From: Tropicibacter naphthalenivorans
GTDB lineage: Bacteria > Pseudomonadota > Alphaproteobacteria > Rhodobacterales > Rhodobacteraceae
Assembly (NCBI RefSeq): GCF_900176475.1
Contig: NZ_FWXX01000011.1
Span: 1-64,000 of the forward strand
Direction of reading: 5' to 3'
DNA: 64,000 nt
In this document: one piece after another, positions 16,556-24,785 of the stretch
Position numbering within the stretch: position 1 is the stretch's first letter
Layout: every line of letters starts with the position of its first letter
The notes under the pieces: model-generated
What the model was told of the DNA's origin: nothing
Databases searched by the model: none
What the model saw: only the letters and a program-made list of their open reading frames with translations
Position numbers and translations under genes: made by a program

Positions 16556-17227
16556 ATGTTATGCTTTCTCACATATGGGCTGCGTGCGCTGCGCCTCAAG
16601 GTGTTTGCGGCAATTGTCCTTATCAATGGGTTACCGGCCCAAGCGGCAGAGGTGAATATTCTCGCGCTGGGGGACTCGCTGACCCAAGGGTATGGCTTGC
16701 TCGAACAAGACGGGTTTGTACCGCAGCTGCGAAATTGGCTTGCGGATCAAGGACATGACGTGCGGATCGTAAACGGCGGTGTGTCGGGGGACACGACTGC
16801 CGGTGGTCTTGGGCGTGTCGAATGGTCTTTGACGCCCGAGATCGACGCGATGATCGTCGCCTTGGGCGGGAATGACCTGTTGCGCGGCATTGACCCAACG
16901 CTGTCGCGGGCAAACCTTGAGGGGATCTTGCAGGTGGCGCAGGATCGGAACCTAGAAGTTTTGTTAATCGGAATGAGCGCGCCGGGGAACTATGGCCCGG
17001 AGTACAAACAGACGTTCGATGCGATCTACCCAGAGCTGGCTGATGCCTATGGAACTGTTTTTCTAGAGAATTTCTTTGCCGGACTGATGGCCGAGGGCAG
17101 CGATCCCAGCGAACTGCGCGCTTTTATGCAATCGGATAACATTCACCCAAATGAAAAGGGTGTTAAAAAGATTGTCGAGAGTGTCGGGCCAAAAGTTGAG
17201 GAGCTGATAGATCGCTTGAGCAATTAA
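16556..17227 (+). CDS. tesA: Arylesterase / TesA-type GDSL hydrolase
   Basis: A 223-residue exported SGNH/GDSL hydrolase of the TesA family (thioesterase I / lysophospholipase L1 / arylesterase). A signal peptide covers about residues 1-30, ending PAQAAE. Block I is LALGDSLTQGYG with the nucleophile Ser, block III is VALGGNDLLRG, and the catalytic Asp/His sit in DNIHPNEKG. AGGAG lies 8 nt before the ATG. It is divergent from ybbA over 12 bp, so its promoter must lie inside ybbA. Its stop overlaps the next, convergent gene in TTAA. Confidence 0.94.
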   Translation: MLCFLTYGLRALRLKVFAAIVLINGLPAQAAEVNILALGDSLTQGYGLLEQDGFVPQLRNWLADQGHDVRIVNGGVSGDTTAGGLGRVEWSLTPEIDAMIVALGGNDLLRGIDPTLSRANLEGILQVAQDRNLEVLLIGMSAPGNYGPEYKQTFDAIYPELADAYGTVFLENFFAGLMAEGSDPSELRAFMQSDNIHPNEKGVKKIVESVGPKVEELIDRLSN

Positions 17228-17418
17228 GCCTTGAGGGGCATGTCACCTTCGGAGGGGCGCGCCACAATCGCGTTGGCCAGCGCCAATGCCCCGCAGCCAA
17301 AGCTTGCGGTTAAGTACAGGCCAAACGCTTGCAAGACGGTGAAATCCAGCACGACCCAAGAAAATACGCCCGCGAAAAAGCCCAAGATGCTACCCAAGAC
17401 CAAAGCCGCTACTGCCAT
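17224..17418 (-). CDS. Small two-helix membrane protein (64 aa)
   Basis: A 64-residue protein with two hydrophobic stretches (about 2-20 and 26-46, including ALVLGSILGFFAGVFSWVVLD) and a short polar tail. It is unrecognised. The frame is open from a GTG at 17430, but GGAGG sits 5 nt before the ATG at 17418, which fixes the start. It is monocistronic by position, convergent with tesA. No function can be proposed. Confidence 0.65.
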   Translation of the reverse strand: MAVAALVLGSILGFFAGVFSWVVLDFTVLQAFGLYLTASFGCGALALANAIVARPSEGDMPLKA

Positions 17419-17524
17419 TTCATCCTCCACGTGCGAAGCCTAGCGTAAATCGCCAAAGCCTTCAAAAGATTTAACGTGGAGATTTGGGCAAGAATGGGGC
17501 GGCTGTTGGTTCAGTTTGTGCGGA

Positions 17525-18688
17525 TCACCGCCCCAAAAGCGCGCGTAGGGCGAACCCTGGCAAACGCAAAGCCATTTTTTGCATGAGCGGGCCGTACTCG
17601 GTTTCCCCCGCGAGCAAGCGAAGATATTCGGTGCGGAGCGTTTTAGAGCGTTGAAAGCTTTTGATAAAAGTCGGCCGCAGGCGCTCGTTGAACATCAATG
17701 GCCGCAGTCTGTTCGCGTGCCGCAGCCCTGAATGAATGGGGGCGAGCGACTTTTGATACAGCCCGAGGGCTTGATCAGGTCTACCCAATTTTAACGATTC
17801 AGTCGCCGCGAGTGCTGCCAACTCTCCGCTATGCAGCGCATGAGCGATGCCTTCCCCGGTGATGGGATCGACAAGTCCCGCCGCATCTCCTGCCAACAGA
17901 ACCTGGTCCTTGCCCGGCTGCACGCGGAAATCACCAAACGGCAAGAACTGTCCTTTGACGGTTAGATCATCCGGCACGTTTAATTTGGCCAGATAGGCGG
18001 ACATGTGCGCTTTCATGTCGGCATTTTTAGCAAGCACGCCGCCGACGCCGATCGTGGTCCCGTCATGTTTCGGAAACTGCCAGCCATAGCCCCAGTCGGC
18101 GGCCCCAAAATCAATCCGCAGCGCTCGGCTTGGATCGCGGGTCGGCAGCTCTACTTCCAGTGCGAACCCGATCTGATCGCGAGCAAAAGCCTGACCGAAC
18201 AAGAGCTTGGCGGTCGGGCTATTCACGCCATCGGCGGCGATGATCAAGGGGGCGCGCAAAATCATGCCGTCAGTTGCAACGCTTTTCTCAGTCGGCTCGA
18301 CCGTCGCCGGGCTGCCCGTGAAATCGACGGCCCCGCTTGCCAACGCGGCTTCAACCAACGCGGCATCCAAGTCGCGCCGCATGGCGAGATGCAGGGCGGG
18401 GGCGTCTGTGTTGGTGCCCAGATCCTGCCCAAAGGCGTGAAAAGAAATCTCGGTACGCTTTTCCAACGGGATTGGTGGTAGCGTCTGCGAGAAAATTCTA
18501 CGGTAATGCGTGATGGCACGGCCAGTTAGGCCGCCGCCGCATAACTTATTGCGTGGAAATGACTTTTTATCGCACAGCGCAACGCGTAAACCGCTTTTTG
18601 CCGCAGTGAAAGCAGCCGAAGCGCCGGCTGGCCCGGCGCCTACGACGATAAGGTCAAAGCGCTGCTCGGCGCGATTTCGTGTTGTCAC
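17525..18688 (-). CDS. Geranylgeranyl reductase family FAD-dependent oxidoreductase
   Basis: A 387-residue flavoprotein. The N-terminal FAD-binding motif is [21 protein letters not shown] (first 20 residues of the loop region, about 13-33), KLCGGGLTGRAI is the geranylgeranyl-reductase-type signature, and LLAGDAAGLVDPITGEGIAHAL is the second FAD motif. Relatives reduce isoprenoid double bonds, for example in bacteriochlorophyll side chains or membrane lipids. No photosynthesis genes are near, so the substrate is open. It starts with GTG, overlapping the stop of the L,D-transpeptidase gene (GTGA). Confidence 0.88.
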   Translation of the reverse strand: MTTRNRAEQRFDLIVVGAGPAGASAAFTAAKSGLRVALCDKKSFPRNKLCGGGLTGRAITHYRRIFSQTLPPIPLEKRTEISFHAFGQDLGTNTDAPALHLAMRRDLDAALVEAALASGAVDFTGSPATVEPTEKSVATDGMILRAPLIIAADGVNSPTAKLLFGQAFARDQIGFALEVELPTRDPSRALRIDFGAADWGYGWQFPKHDGTTIGVGGVLAKNADMKAHMSAYLAKLNVPDDLTVKGQFLPFGDFRVQPGKDQVLLAGDAAGLVDPITGEGIAHALHSGELAALAATESLKLGRPDQALGLYQKSLAPIHSGLRHANRLRPLMFNERLRPTFIKSFQRSKTLRTEYLRLLAGETEYGPLMQKMALRLPGFALRALLGR

Positions 18689-19233
18689 AGAACGGTAACT
18701 TTGGTGCCGATGGGAACGCGCTTGTAAAGGTCGATCACGTGCTCATTGATCATGCGGATGCAGCCGTTCGACACCGACTGTCCGATGGACCGCGGGGACG
18801 TCGTGCCGTGAATCCGGAAATAGGTGTCACGGCCATTCTGGAACAGATACAGCGCCCGCGCACCCAATGGGTTGCCGGGTCCGCCGGGTTGAACGTAGTC
18901 GTTGTCCTTGAACTTGCCGTAGGTTTCAGGGGAACGCTCGATCATTTCATTGGTTGGTCGCCACGTCGGCCATTCCTTCTTGACGTCAATCGTCGCCGTT
19001 CCGGTAAATTCCAAACCTGCCTTGCCGACGCCGACGCCGTAGCGCATCGCTTGTCCCGGCGCTTCGACGAAATACAAGAAGTGCGCGCGCGGCAGAATCA
19101 AGATTTGCCCAGGTTCCAGATCGCTTTTGATGCTGACCTGCTGCGGCCGAAAAATCGGGTCCACCTCAAAGGCGGCGGCAGGGAGGGCGGCGGTTGCTGC
19201 CGCAGCAGCAATTAGGGAACGACGGGTGATCAT
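18685..19233 (-). CDS. L,D-transpeptidase (YkuD domain), exported
   Basis: A 182-residue periplasmic enzyme of the YkuD family, which forms L,D-cross-links in peptidoglycan or attaches proteins to it. The catalytic motif is HGTTSPRSIGQSVSNGCIRM, with the nucleophilic Cys and the conserved His. The N-terminus MITRRSLIAAAAATAALPAAAF is a signal peptide with a Tat-like twin arginine. An upstream in-frame start at 19338 would add 35 unlikely residues ahead of the signal, so the ATG at 19233 is chosen. It overlaps the reductase gene by 4 bp. Confidence 0.9.
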   Translation of the reverse strand: MITRRSLIAAAAATAALPAAAFEVDPIFRPQQVSIKSDLEPGQILILPRAHFLYFVEAPGQAMRYGVGVGKAGLEFTGTATIDVKKEWPTWRPTNEMIERSPETYGKFKDNDYVQPGGPGNPLGARALYLFQNGRDTYFRIHGTTSPRSIGQSVSNGCIRMINEHVIDLYKRVPIGTKVTVL

Positions 19234-19389
19234 GGCAGCACTCTTTCTAGAAATCGGCGGCAGGCGTTCTGCCTGTTTCGAACATTTTGCGTAAAGGGTA
19301 GGGAAAATCAATCCCGTGATCGGAACTCGCCTTGTCACGATGGTGTGTTACCAACATATATTGATCCTGATATGTAAAAGGGAAGCATC

Positions 19390-19824
19390 ATGGCCGGAGT
19401 GAAACTTGTTTGTCTTGAGTGTGCTCAGACGAATCGCGTGCCCAAGGACCGCCTGAATGATGCCGCCAAATGTGGCACTTGCGGCGCACCCTTGGTGTCA
19501 GGCAAGCCGGTTGAGGTCGATCTAGCAACGTTGTCGAAGGCCGCGCGCGTCGACGAGGTTCCCTTGATCGTAGATTTCTGGGCGCCGTGGTGTGGGCCGT
19601 GTCGCATGATGGGCCCCGAGTTCGGAAAAGCAGCTGCGCGGCTAAAGGGCAGCGCACGTTTGGTGAAGCTAAACACCCAAGACTTTCCCGATGCGGGGCA
19701 GCGGTATGGCATTCGGGGCATCCCGACCCTGATTGGATTTTCAGGCGGTCGAGAAAGGAAACGTCAGTCTGGCGCAATGCCCGCAGCCCAAATTGAGGCC
19801 TTTGCCGCGCAGGTTGGTAAGTAG
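19390..19824 (+). CDS. trxC: Thioredoxin 2 (TrxC)
   Basis: A 144-residue cytosolic thiol-disulfide reductase. Thioredoxin 2 is distinguished by an N-terminal zinc-binding extension, seen here as two CxxC pairs (CLEC at about 8-11 and CGTC at about 28-31). The redox-active site is FWAPWCGPCRMM (about 63-74), and the cis-proline loop is GIRGIPTLIGF. AAGGGAAGC lies upstream of the ATG. In E. coli trxC belongs to the OxyR regulon; no OxyR site was recognised here. Confidence 0.95.
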   Translation: MAGVKLVCLECAQTNRVPKDRLNDAAKCGTCGAPLVSGKPVEVDLATLSKAARVDEVPLIVDFWAPWCGPCRMMGPEFGKAAARLKGSARLVKLNTQDFPDAGQRYGIRGIPTLIGFSGGRERKRQSGAMPAAQIEAFAAQVGK

Positions 19825-19826
19825 GT

Positions 19827-20522
19827 TTACTCCTTAGGAACATTCGCATTTCGGCCAGCAAGAACGACGCTGATCAAATAGGCGGCCTGCGGGGTCAGAC
19901 CCGCCATGATGGCGGCGGCGGCATCCGGTTTCATTCTGCCTAGGAAGCCGGCGGAAAATTCCGGGTCCATTTCTTCGAACAAAGCGGCGGCTTGCTTGGG
20001 CTTCATGTTGGCGTACACGTTGGTGAGGCGGCTTAGGTCATCCTCGGCAGCGGTCTGTGCAATCGCCAACGTGGCTTTGAGATTGGCTTCGGCCTGCTCC
20101 AACGCCTCGAGCTTGCGATCAATCTCTTGCTCGGCAAGAGACAATGCCTGCATCCTGACCTCAAGGTCGGATTCGCGCTTTTTGATCCGTGTTTCACGTG
20201 CATTGAGCGCTTGGATAAGCGGCAAAATATCGCTGTCGGCCATCATGGGCTGCCCGCCTTCTGCCGCCGGGGCCGCGTGATCTGCTTGTGCCTGATGTTG
20301 CTCAGGTTCGGGCGCGGCGTTGGGCGCAGGCTCATTCGCAAAGGCTTCGCCAGCCCCAGTTGCGGCACGAATCGCCGCTGACGCCAGCAAAAGCGCCCCG
20401 ATTGCGGTCAAAGTCCCCTTGTTTTTGCGCTTGATCGCAGGGCTCGGTTTTTTGGGCCCAATGGGAGCATCCGTTTGAGCCGCTGCGTCTTTTTTCTTAC
20501 TGAAAATCTTGAATATTTTCAT
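19827..20522 (-). CDS. motE: MotE-like flagellar chaperone/scaffold
   Basis: A 231-residue protein with a basic N-terminus, one membrane segment (about 38-60), an Ala/Pro/Glu/Gln-rich linker, a long coiled coil (about 110-165, KRESDLEVRMQALSLAEQEID) and a C-terminal MgtE-N-like domain (TNVYANMKPKQAAALFEEMDPEF). This is the MotE architecture; MotE stabilises MotC in the periplasm of the flagellar motor. GAGG precedes the ATG at 20522; a GTG at 20525 is the alternative. It is the third gene of the fliL arm of the cluster. Confidence 0.88.
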   Translation of the reverse strand: MKIFKIFSKKKDAAAQTDAPIGPKKPSPAIKRKNKGTLTAIGALLLASAAIRAATGAGEAFANEPAPNAAPEPEQHQAQADHAAPAAEGGQPMMADSDILPLIQALNARETRIKKRESDLEVRMQALSLAEQEIDRKLEALEQAEANLKATLAIAQTAAEDDLSRLTNVYANMKPKQAAALFEEMDPEFSAGFLGRMKPDAAAAIMAGLTPQAAYLISVVLAGRNANVPKE

Positions 20523-20530
20523 CACGGACC

Positions 20531-20872
20531 TCAGTTGCGGGGATGGCGTACAAAGACGGTATCGCTGCCTGCCGGGGGCGCAGAATCGCCGGGTAGGTCG
20601 TGCATTGAGGCCACAAGCAATTCGAGCCGCCGCGACACATCTTCGGCCCGCTCGGTCAGCTCTCCTAATGACTTGGCGGATTCTCCGGCGGTGTTCTGAG
20701 CGTCTGCAAGCGTTTTGGTCAGATCGTCGACCTGAGCCGAAAGCACCGCGACGGCGCCTCCTACCCCGTTTTCAAGATCGGTGAACTTCGTAAGGCGTCT
20801 CGACAAAACAAAACAATAGAACCCCGCTCCAAGGGCGCCTGCGACCAGCAGAATGTCGGCAATCAGTTCCAT
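20531..20872 (-). CDS. Flagellar-cluster membrane/coiled-coil protein (DUF6468-like)
   Basis: A 113-residue protein with an N-terminal membrane helix (ELIADILLVAGALGAGFYCFVLS, abridged region 2-24) followed by a coiled coil (about 30-90) with heptad-like spacing in LSAQVDDLTKTLADAQNTAG. Such proteins sit between fliL and motE in alphaproteobacterial flagellar clusters and may correspond to DUF6468. AGGGG precedes the ATG. It lies 11 bp after fliL and 8 bp before motE. The function is unknown; a role at the motor is inferred from context. Confidence 0.75.
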   Translation of the reverse strand: MELIADILLVAGALGAGFYCFVLSRRLTKFTDLENGVGGAVAVLSAQVDDLTKTLADAQNTAGESAKSLGELTERAEDVSRRLELLVASMHDLPGDSAPPAGSDTVFVRHPRN

Positions 20873-20883
20873 TTAAATCCCCT

Positions 20884-21405
20884 TCAATTCAATACGAATT
20901 CAAGCACCAAGAGGTCGCGGACGCGGCCCTCTCCGGCGACGAGTTTCACGCGGCGAAGCATCTGACCGCGCAGGCGAACAAGCGCGCCAGGTGCTTCAAT
21001 GTCTCGCGGTTCCAGCGCACGCAGATAGCTGTTAAGCACGTCTTGAACGCGGGGCAGGATGCTCTCCACTTCGCTGGCATATTTCCGAGGCACCTCAAGG
21101 CTCGCGCGAAAGCGTAGGTGTCTGGCCTGCGATTTTGGCCCGAGCGAGACCGTCAGCTGCGGTACCTCGACAAAGGAAACGTCTGGCAAAGGCTCGGTTG
21201 CAGCATCGGCGGCGGCCTGTTCTTCCGCCTGTGCGTCAGCAGCCTCTTCCTCGGCCGGTGCGGCACCGCCCCCCAACATGCCCGATTGGACAGCGAAAAA
21301 ACCGCCACCGCCACCGGCGAGCGCAAGCACGACGCCGATAATAAGTGGCAATTTAGACGGTTTCTTTTCTTCGACCTCCTGGTCATCGGCGGTTGCGTCA
21401 GACAT
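20884..21405 (-). CDS. fliL: Flagellar basal body-associated protein FliL
   Basis: A 173-residue inner-membrane protein that associates with the stator and basal body. It has a short cytosolic acidic N-terminus, one membrane helix (about 18-38), a low-complexity Ala/Glu linker (about 48-75) and the periplasmic stomatin-like FliL domain. The C-terminal motif RVRDLLVLEFVLN is typical (usually ...VYFTEFVIQ-like). AGAGG lies 7 nt before the ATG. It is divergent from fliF across a 116-bp gap that holds the CtrA-like site. Confidence 0.92.
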   Translation of the reverse strand: MSDATADDQEVEEKKPSKLPLIIGVVLALAGGGGGFFAVQSGMLGGGAAPAEEEAADAQAEEQAAADAATEPLPDVSFVEVPQLTVSLGPKSQARHLRFRASLEVPRKYASEVESILPRVQDVLNSYLRALEPRDIEAPGALVRLRGQMLRRVKLVAGEGRVRDLLVLEFVLN

Positions 21406-21450
21406 GTAAAACCTCTTTTCAGCCTCGAGGCCGTTATAGATGCAAAGGGG

Positions 21451-21465
21451 CTAACTTATTGTTAA
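21451..21465. promoter_or_regulatory. CtrA-like binding site between fliL and fliF
   Basis: CTAA-N7-TTAA (21451-21454, 21462-21465) matches the CtrA consensus TTAA-N7-TTAA with one mismatch. It lies 57 bp before the fliF TTG and 46 bp from the fliL ATG, in the only gap between the two flagellar arms. CtrA controls flagellar genes in Rhodobacteraceae. One-mismatch sites do occur by chance at this GC content, so location carries much of the weight. Confidence 0.5.
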
Positions 21466-21521
21466 GTCGAATAGGTCAATCTGAGCTCAGCCGAACAGAA
21501 CGTTTGGAGCGGAGGTCGATC

Positions 21522-23129
21522 TTGCAATCACTCATTAACAGTTGGAGTTCTTTGGGCGCGCGTCAGCGTCTTGTCGTGATCGGGGCCACGCTGGCCATGA
21601 TATTTGCGGTTTTGGGGCTGTCACGTCTTGCCACCGCGCCGAATCTCGCACTTTTGTACGCGGGCCTAGAAAACGGCGCGGCTGGGGAAGTCGTGTCCGC
21701 ATTGGAGGCGCGCAATGTCCAGTTTGAGGTGCGCGGAGGGGCGATTTTTGTTCCCGAATCAGAGCGGGACGCTCTTCGCCTGACTTTGGCGAGCGAAGGG
21801 CTGCCAGCCAATGGCGGTCAAGGATACGAGTTGCTGGATGGCCTATCTGGTTTCGGTACGACGTCCCAGATGTTCGACGCCGCGTATTGGCGTGCAAAGG
21901 AAGGGGAGTTGGCGCGGACAATCGTGTCGAATCCCCAGATTTCGGCAGCGCGCGTGCATATCGCCAATAGCAGTGCGAATCCCTTCCAGAGGGACGTGAC
22001 GCCGACGGCATCGATTTCCGTGACCACAACGGGTGGTGTTTTAAATGCGCAGCAGGCACGCGCTTTAAAGTTCCTTGTCGCATCGGCCGTTCCGGGCCTC
22101 GTGCCTGAAAGCGTCGCCGTCATCGATGGCAAGGGTGGCTTGATCGGCGCGGAAGCCGAAAATGGCGGTGGCGCGACCGCCGACGATAAGGCCGCCCAAC
22201 TGCGTGATAGAGTTCAGCGTCTCATGGAAGCGCGGGTGGGCATCGGCAACGCAGTGGTCGAGGTCAGTGTCGATACGATCACCGAAAGCGAGCTGATCCG
22301 CGAACGCAGCTTTGATCCTGAGGGGCGCGTGGTCATTTCCACCGATACCGAAGAATTGACGGATCGTGCGGAAAACTCCGGGGGCGGGGATGTGACCGTG
22401 GCCTCGAACCTGCCGGCAGGCGGTGGCGGCGGGCCGGATACATCGTCCTCTCAAAAAGCGGAAACCCGCGAGCGCGTGAATTACGAAGTCTCTGAAACGA
22501 TGCGTGAAATTACGCGTTCTCCTGGGGCGATTCGTCGTCTCACCGTGGCTGTCCTCGTGAACGGCACTTACGACGTGGCGGAGGATGGGGCGCAAACCTT
22601 CATTCCCTTGCCCGAGGATCAACTTCAAGCTCTGCGAGATCTCGTCTCGTCCGCGGTTGGATTCGACGAGGGACGTGGGGACGAGATCACCATTCGCTCG
22701 CTGCCCTTTGAGCGCCCTGAAGGTTTGGGAACCGGGCCAATCGAACCCAGCCTCTTTGCCGGTCCCATCGACACGATGCGTTTGATCCAAATGGGAGTTC
22801 TTGCGGTGGTCGCTCTGATTTTGGGTCTATTTGTGGTGCGCCCTGTCCTATCGCGTGGAGACGATGCGCAACCTGCCGGTGCCCTGCCCGCCCCTGGCGG
22901 CGAGATGGGCGCGGCGCTGGATGGCGAGATAGAGCCAGCAGGCGGCTTTGGCGACCTTCCGATGATGGGCGACGGTCCCGATTTCAGCGGTATGGGCATG
23001 GTGGATTTTGACTCGCCCCCTGAAGAGGACCCCGTCGACCGTCTAAGAAGCCTGATCGAAGAACGTAAAACCGAGACGGTCGAAATCCTTCGTAGTTGGT
23101 TGGAAGAAGACAAGGAGGAAGCAAGTTGA
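21522..23129 (+). CDS. fliF: Flagellar MS-ring protein FliF
   Basis: FliF forms the MS ring of the basal body in the inner membrane. The 535-residue protein has a first membrane helix (about 15-35), YscJ/FliF ring-building motifs (YAGLENGAAGEVVSALEA; ARVHIA), a central Gly-rich disordered stretch (about 300-325) and a second membrane helix near 420-440, ending in an acidic tail that in other species binds FliG. The frame is open from 21393 inside fliL. The start is taken as TTG at 21522 because GGAGG sits 6 nt before it (21511-21515) and the upstream stretch is not protein-like. Confidence 0.94.
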   Translation: MQSLINSWSSLGARQRLVVIGATLAMIFAVLGLSRLATAPNLALLYAGLENGAAGEVVSALEARNVQFEVRGGAIFVPESERDALRLTLASEGLPANGGQGYELLDGLSGFGTTSQMFDAAYWRAKEGELARTIVSNPQISAARVHIANSSANPFQRDVTPTASISVTTTGGVLNAQQARALKFLVASAVPGLVPESVAVIDGKGGLIGAEAENGGGATADDKAAQLRDRVQRLMEARVGIGNAVVEVSVDTITESELIRERSFDPEGRVVISTDTEELTDRAENSGGGDVTVASNLPAGGGGGPDTSSSQKAETRERVNYEVSETMREITRSPGAIRRLTVAVLVNGTYDVAEDGAQTFIPLPEDQLQALRDLVSSAVGFDEGRGDEITIRSLPFERPEGLGTGPIEPSLFAGPIDTMRLIQMGVLAVVALILGLFVVRPVLSRGDDAQPAGALPAPGGEMGAALDGEIEPAGGFGDLPMMGDGPDFSGMGMVDFDSPPEEDPVDRLRSLIEERKTETVEILRSWLEEDKEEAS

Positions 23130-23734
23130 GCGCACTTCGGCAACTTTTAGAGGACTTCAGCGCCGCCGCCCCAAGTGCGGGCGCCCAAGAGGCGGGTGGG
23201 GTCAACGAAGCCGAGCTTGAGGGCCATAAGCTTGAAGCCTTCGAAAATGGATATCGTGCCGGATGGGATGACGCTGTCAAAGCCCAGTCGGAGGATAAAG
23301 CGCGCATATCCAGCGGACTGTCGCAACACTTGCAGGATCTCTCCTTCACATACCACGAGGCCTACAGCCAAGTGATGAATGGCATGACGCCTTTGCTGAA
23401 CGAGATTGTGAACGCGCTACTGCCAGCCTTGGCGCGCGAGACGCTAGGTCAGCATATCGCTGAGCATCTCAAGGAAATGGCGCAGCAGATTGGGTCCATG
23501 GACGTCTACATTGCCGTTTCGCCTCAGAATATGGACGCGGTATCGCCGCTTCTTGAACAGGATTTTGGGTTTCCGATCCAAGTTGTCGCCGACGATACCC
23601 TCGCCGAAGAACAGGCGGACATCCGGTTCGGGGAAACGGAAAAGCAAGTCGATTTGGGCGATCTTATCGCCTCGGTAACCGAAGCCGTTGCAGGGTTCGC
23701 CCATGACAATCGGAGGAAGATAGCAAATGGATAG
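23126..23734 (+). CDS. fliH: FliH-like flagellar export protein
   Basis: A 202-residue helical protein in the position of fliH, whose product regulates the export ATPase FliI. GYRAGWDDAVKAQ (about 42-54) and the long helix that follows are FliH-like, as is the C-terminal QADIRFGETEKQVDLGDLIASV. Similarity to classical FliH is weak, as usual in Rhodobacterales. The start is TTG at 23126, overlapping the fliF stop (TTGA) with AAGGAGG upstream. It overlaps fliN by 8 bp. Confidence 0.8.
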   Translation: MSALRQLLEDFSAAAPSAGAQEAGGVNEAELEGHKLEAFENGYRAGWDDAVKAQSEDKARISSGLSQHLQDLSFTYHEAYSQVMNGMTPLLNEIVNALLPALARETLGQHIAEHLKEMAQQIGSMDVYIAVSPQNMDAVSPLLEQDFGFPIQVVADDTLAEEQADIRFGETEKQVDLGDLIASVTEAVAGFAHDNRRKIANG

Positions 23735-24014
23735 CACTCAAACCGCGATGCGCAGCGAAAGCGGCACGCCTTTCACGTCTGTCCCGATTGAAATTACCGT
23801 ATCTGTCGGTCGGGCGCGTCCGCTTGTGCGGGAGCTGCTTCAACTGGCCGAAGGATCGGTCCTAAGCTTGGATAAACAGTTGGACGATCCGGTAGAGCTA
23901 TATGTTGGTGAAAAGCTCATTGGCATTGGTGTTCTGGAGGTCGTCGAAGGGGATGGTCAAGGGCAGCTTGCCGTGCGTTTGACCGAAGTGGTCGATCTTC
24001 AATCGCCGTCTTGA
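23727..24014 (+). CDS. fliN: Flagellar motor switch protein FliN
   Basis: A 95-residue C-ring protein consisting almost only of the SpoA/FliN domain: VPIEITVSVGRARPLVRELLQLAEGSVLSLDK (start of the domain at about 19), then PVELYVGEKLIGIGVLEVVEG. FliN works with FliM and FliG in direction switching and in docking of the export apparatus. A GGAGGAAGATAGCAA stretch just ahead of the ATG gives a good ribosome site inside the end of fliH. Confidence 0.95.
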   Translation: MDSTQTAMRSESGTPFTSVPIEITVSVGRARPLVRELLQLAEGSVLSLDKQLDDPVELYVGEKLIGIGVLEVVEGDGQGQLAVRLTEVVDLQSPS

Positions 24015-24016
24015 TT

Positions 24017-24751
24017 ATGCGTTTCTCGCCACTTGCATTGCTCATTCTTTCGGCTTCGTTCCTTGCGCCGGGCGGGGCCGAGGCGCAATCCGTCGCCATT
24101 GACTTGGGCGAAGGCGGGTCGATTACGGCGACGTCGATCCAGCTTATTGCGCTGATCACCTTGCTGAGCCTCGCGCCGGGCATTGCGATCATGGTGACCT
24201 GTTTCCCTTTCATGGTGACCGTTTTTGGCATTCTGCGCCAAGCGGTTGGCCTGCAACAGTCGCCGCCGAATATGCTGATCGTCAGCCTTGCTTTGTTCTT
24301 AACCTACTTCGTAATGGAGCCGGTTTTTACCGAAAGTTGGGAAACAGGTCTGCAGCCGCTGTTGAATGAAGAGATTGAGATCGAAGATGCGGCCGTGCAG
24401 GCCATCGCGCCTTTCCGGGTGTTCATGGCCGGGCGCGCGGACCCTGACACCTATCGCGCCATGGCGGATCTTCGTCCGGATGCTGCCAACACCTCGCTCG
24501 CGCCCGAGGCGCCTTTGTCGGTCTTGATCCCGACATTCATGCTGTCCGAAGTGGCCCGCGCATTTCAGGTCGGCTTTCTTATCTTCCTGCCGTTCCTGAT
24601 CATCGATCTCGTCGTTGCAGCGGTTTTGATGTCGATGGGGATGATGATGGTGCCGCCCGCGATCGTATCCTTGCCATTCAAACTGGCGTTTTTCGTAATC
24701 GCGGACGGGTGGTCTTTGCTGGCTGGCAGCCTTGTTCGTGGGTATTTTTAA
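24017..24751 (+). CDS. fliP: Flagellar type III export protein FliP
   Basis: FliP is a core membrane component of the flagellar export gate. The 244-residue protein has a cleavable signal sequence (ending GGAEAQ, about residue 24) and the family signatures MVTCFPFMVTVFGILRQAVG and SLALFLTYFVM, then FMLSEVARAFQVGFLIFLPF and MMMVPPAIVSLPFKLAFF. A TTG at 24011 overlaps the fliN stop (TTGA) and is an alternative start, as in fliH. Last gene of the fliFHNP arm; no clear terminator follows before the convergent aminotransferase gene. Confidence 0.95.
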   Translation: MRFSPLALLILSASFLAPGGAEAQSVAIDLGEGGSITATSIQLIALITLLSLAPGIAIMVTCFPFMVTVFGILRQAVGLQQSPPNMLIVSLALFLTYFVMEPVFTESWETGLQPLLNEEIEIEDAAVQAIAPFRVFMAGRADPDTYRAMADLRPDAANTSLAPEAPLSVLIPTFMLSEVARAFQVGFLIFLPFLIIDLVVAAVLMSMGMMMVPPAIVSLPFKLAFFVIADGWSLLAGSLVRGYF

Positions 24752-24785
24752 TCAAATTAGACTAAAAACACCCGTAACTTAGCAT

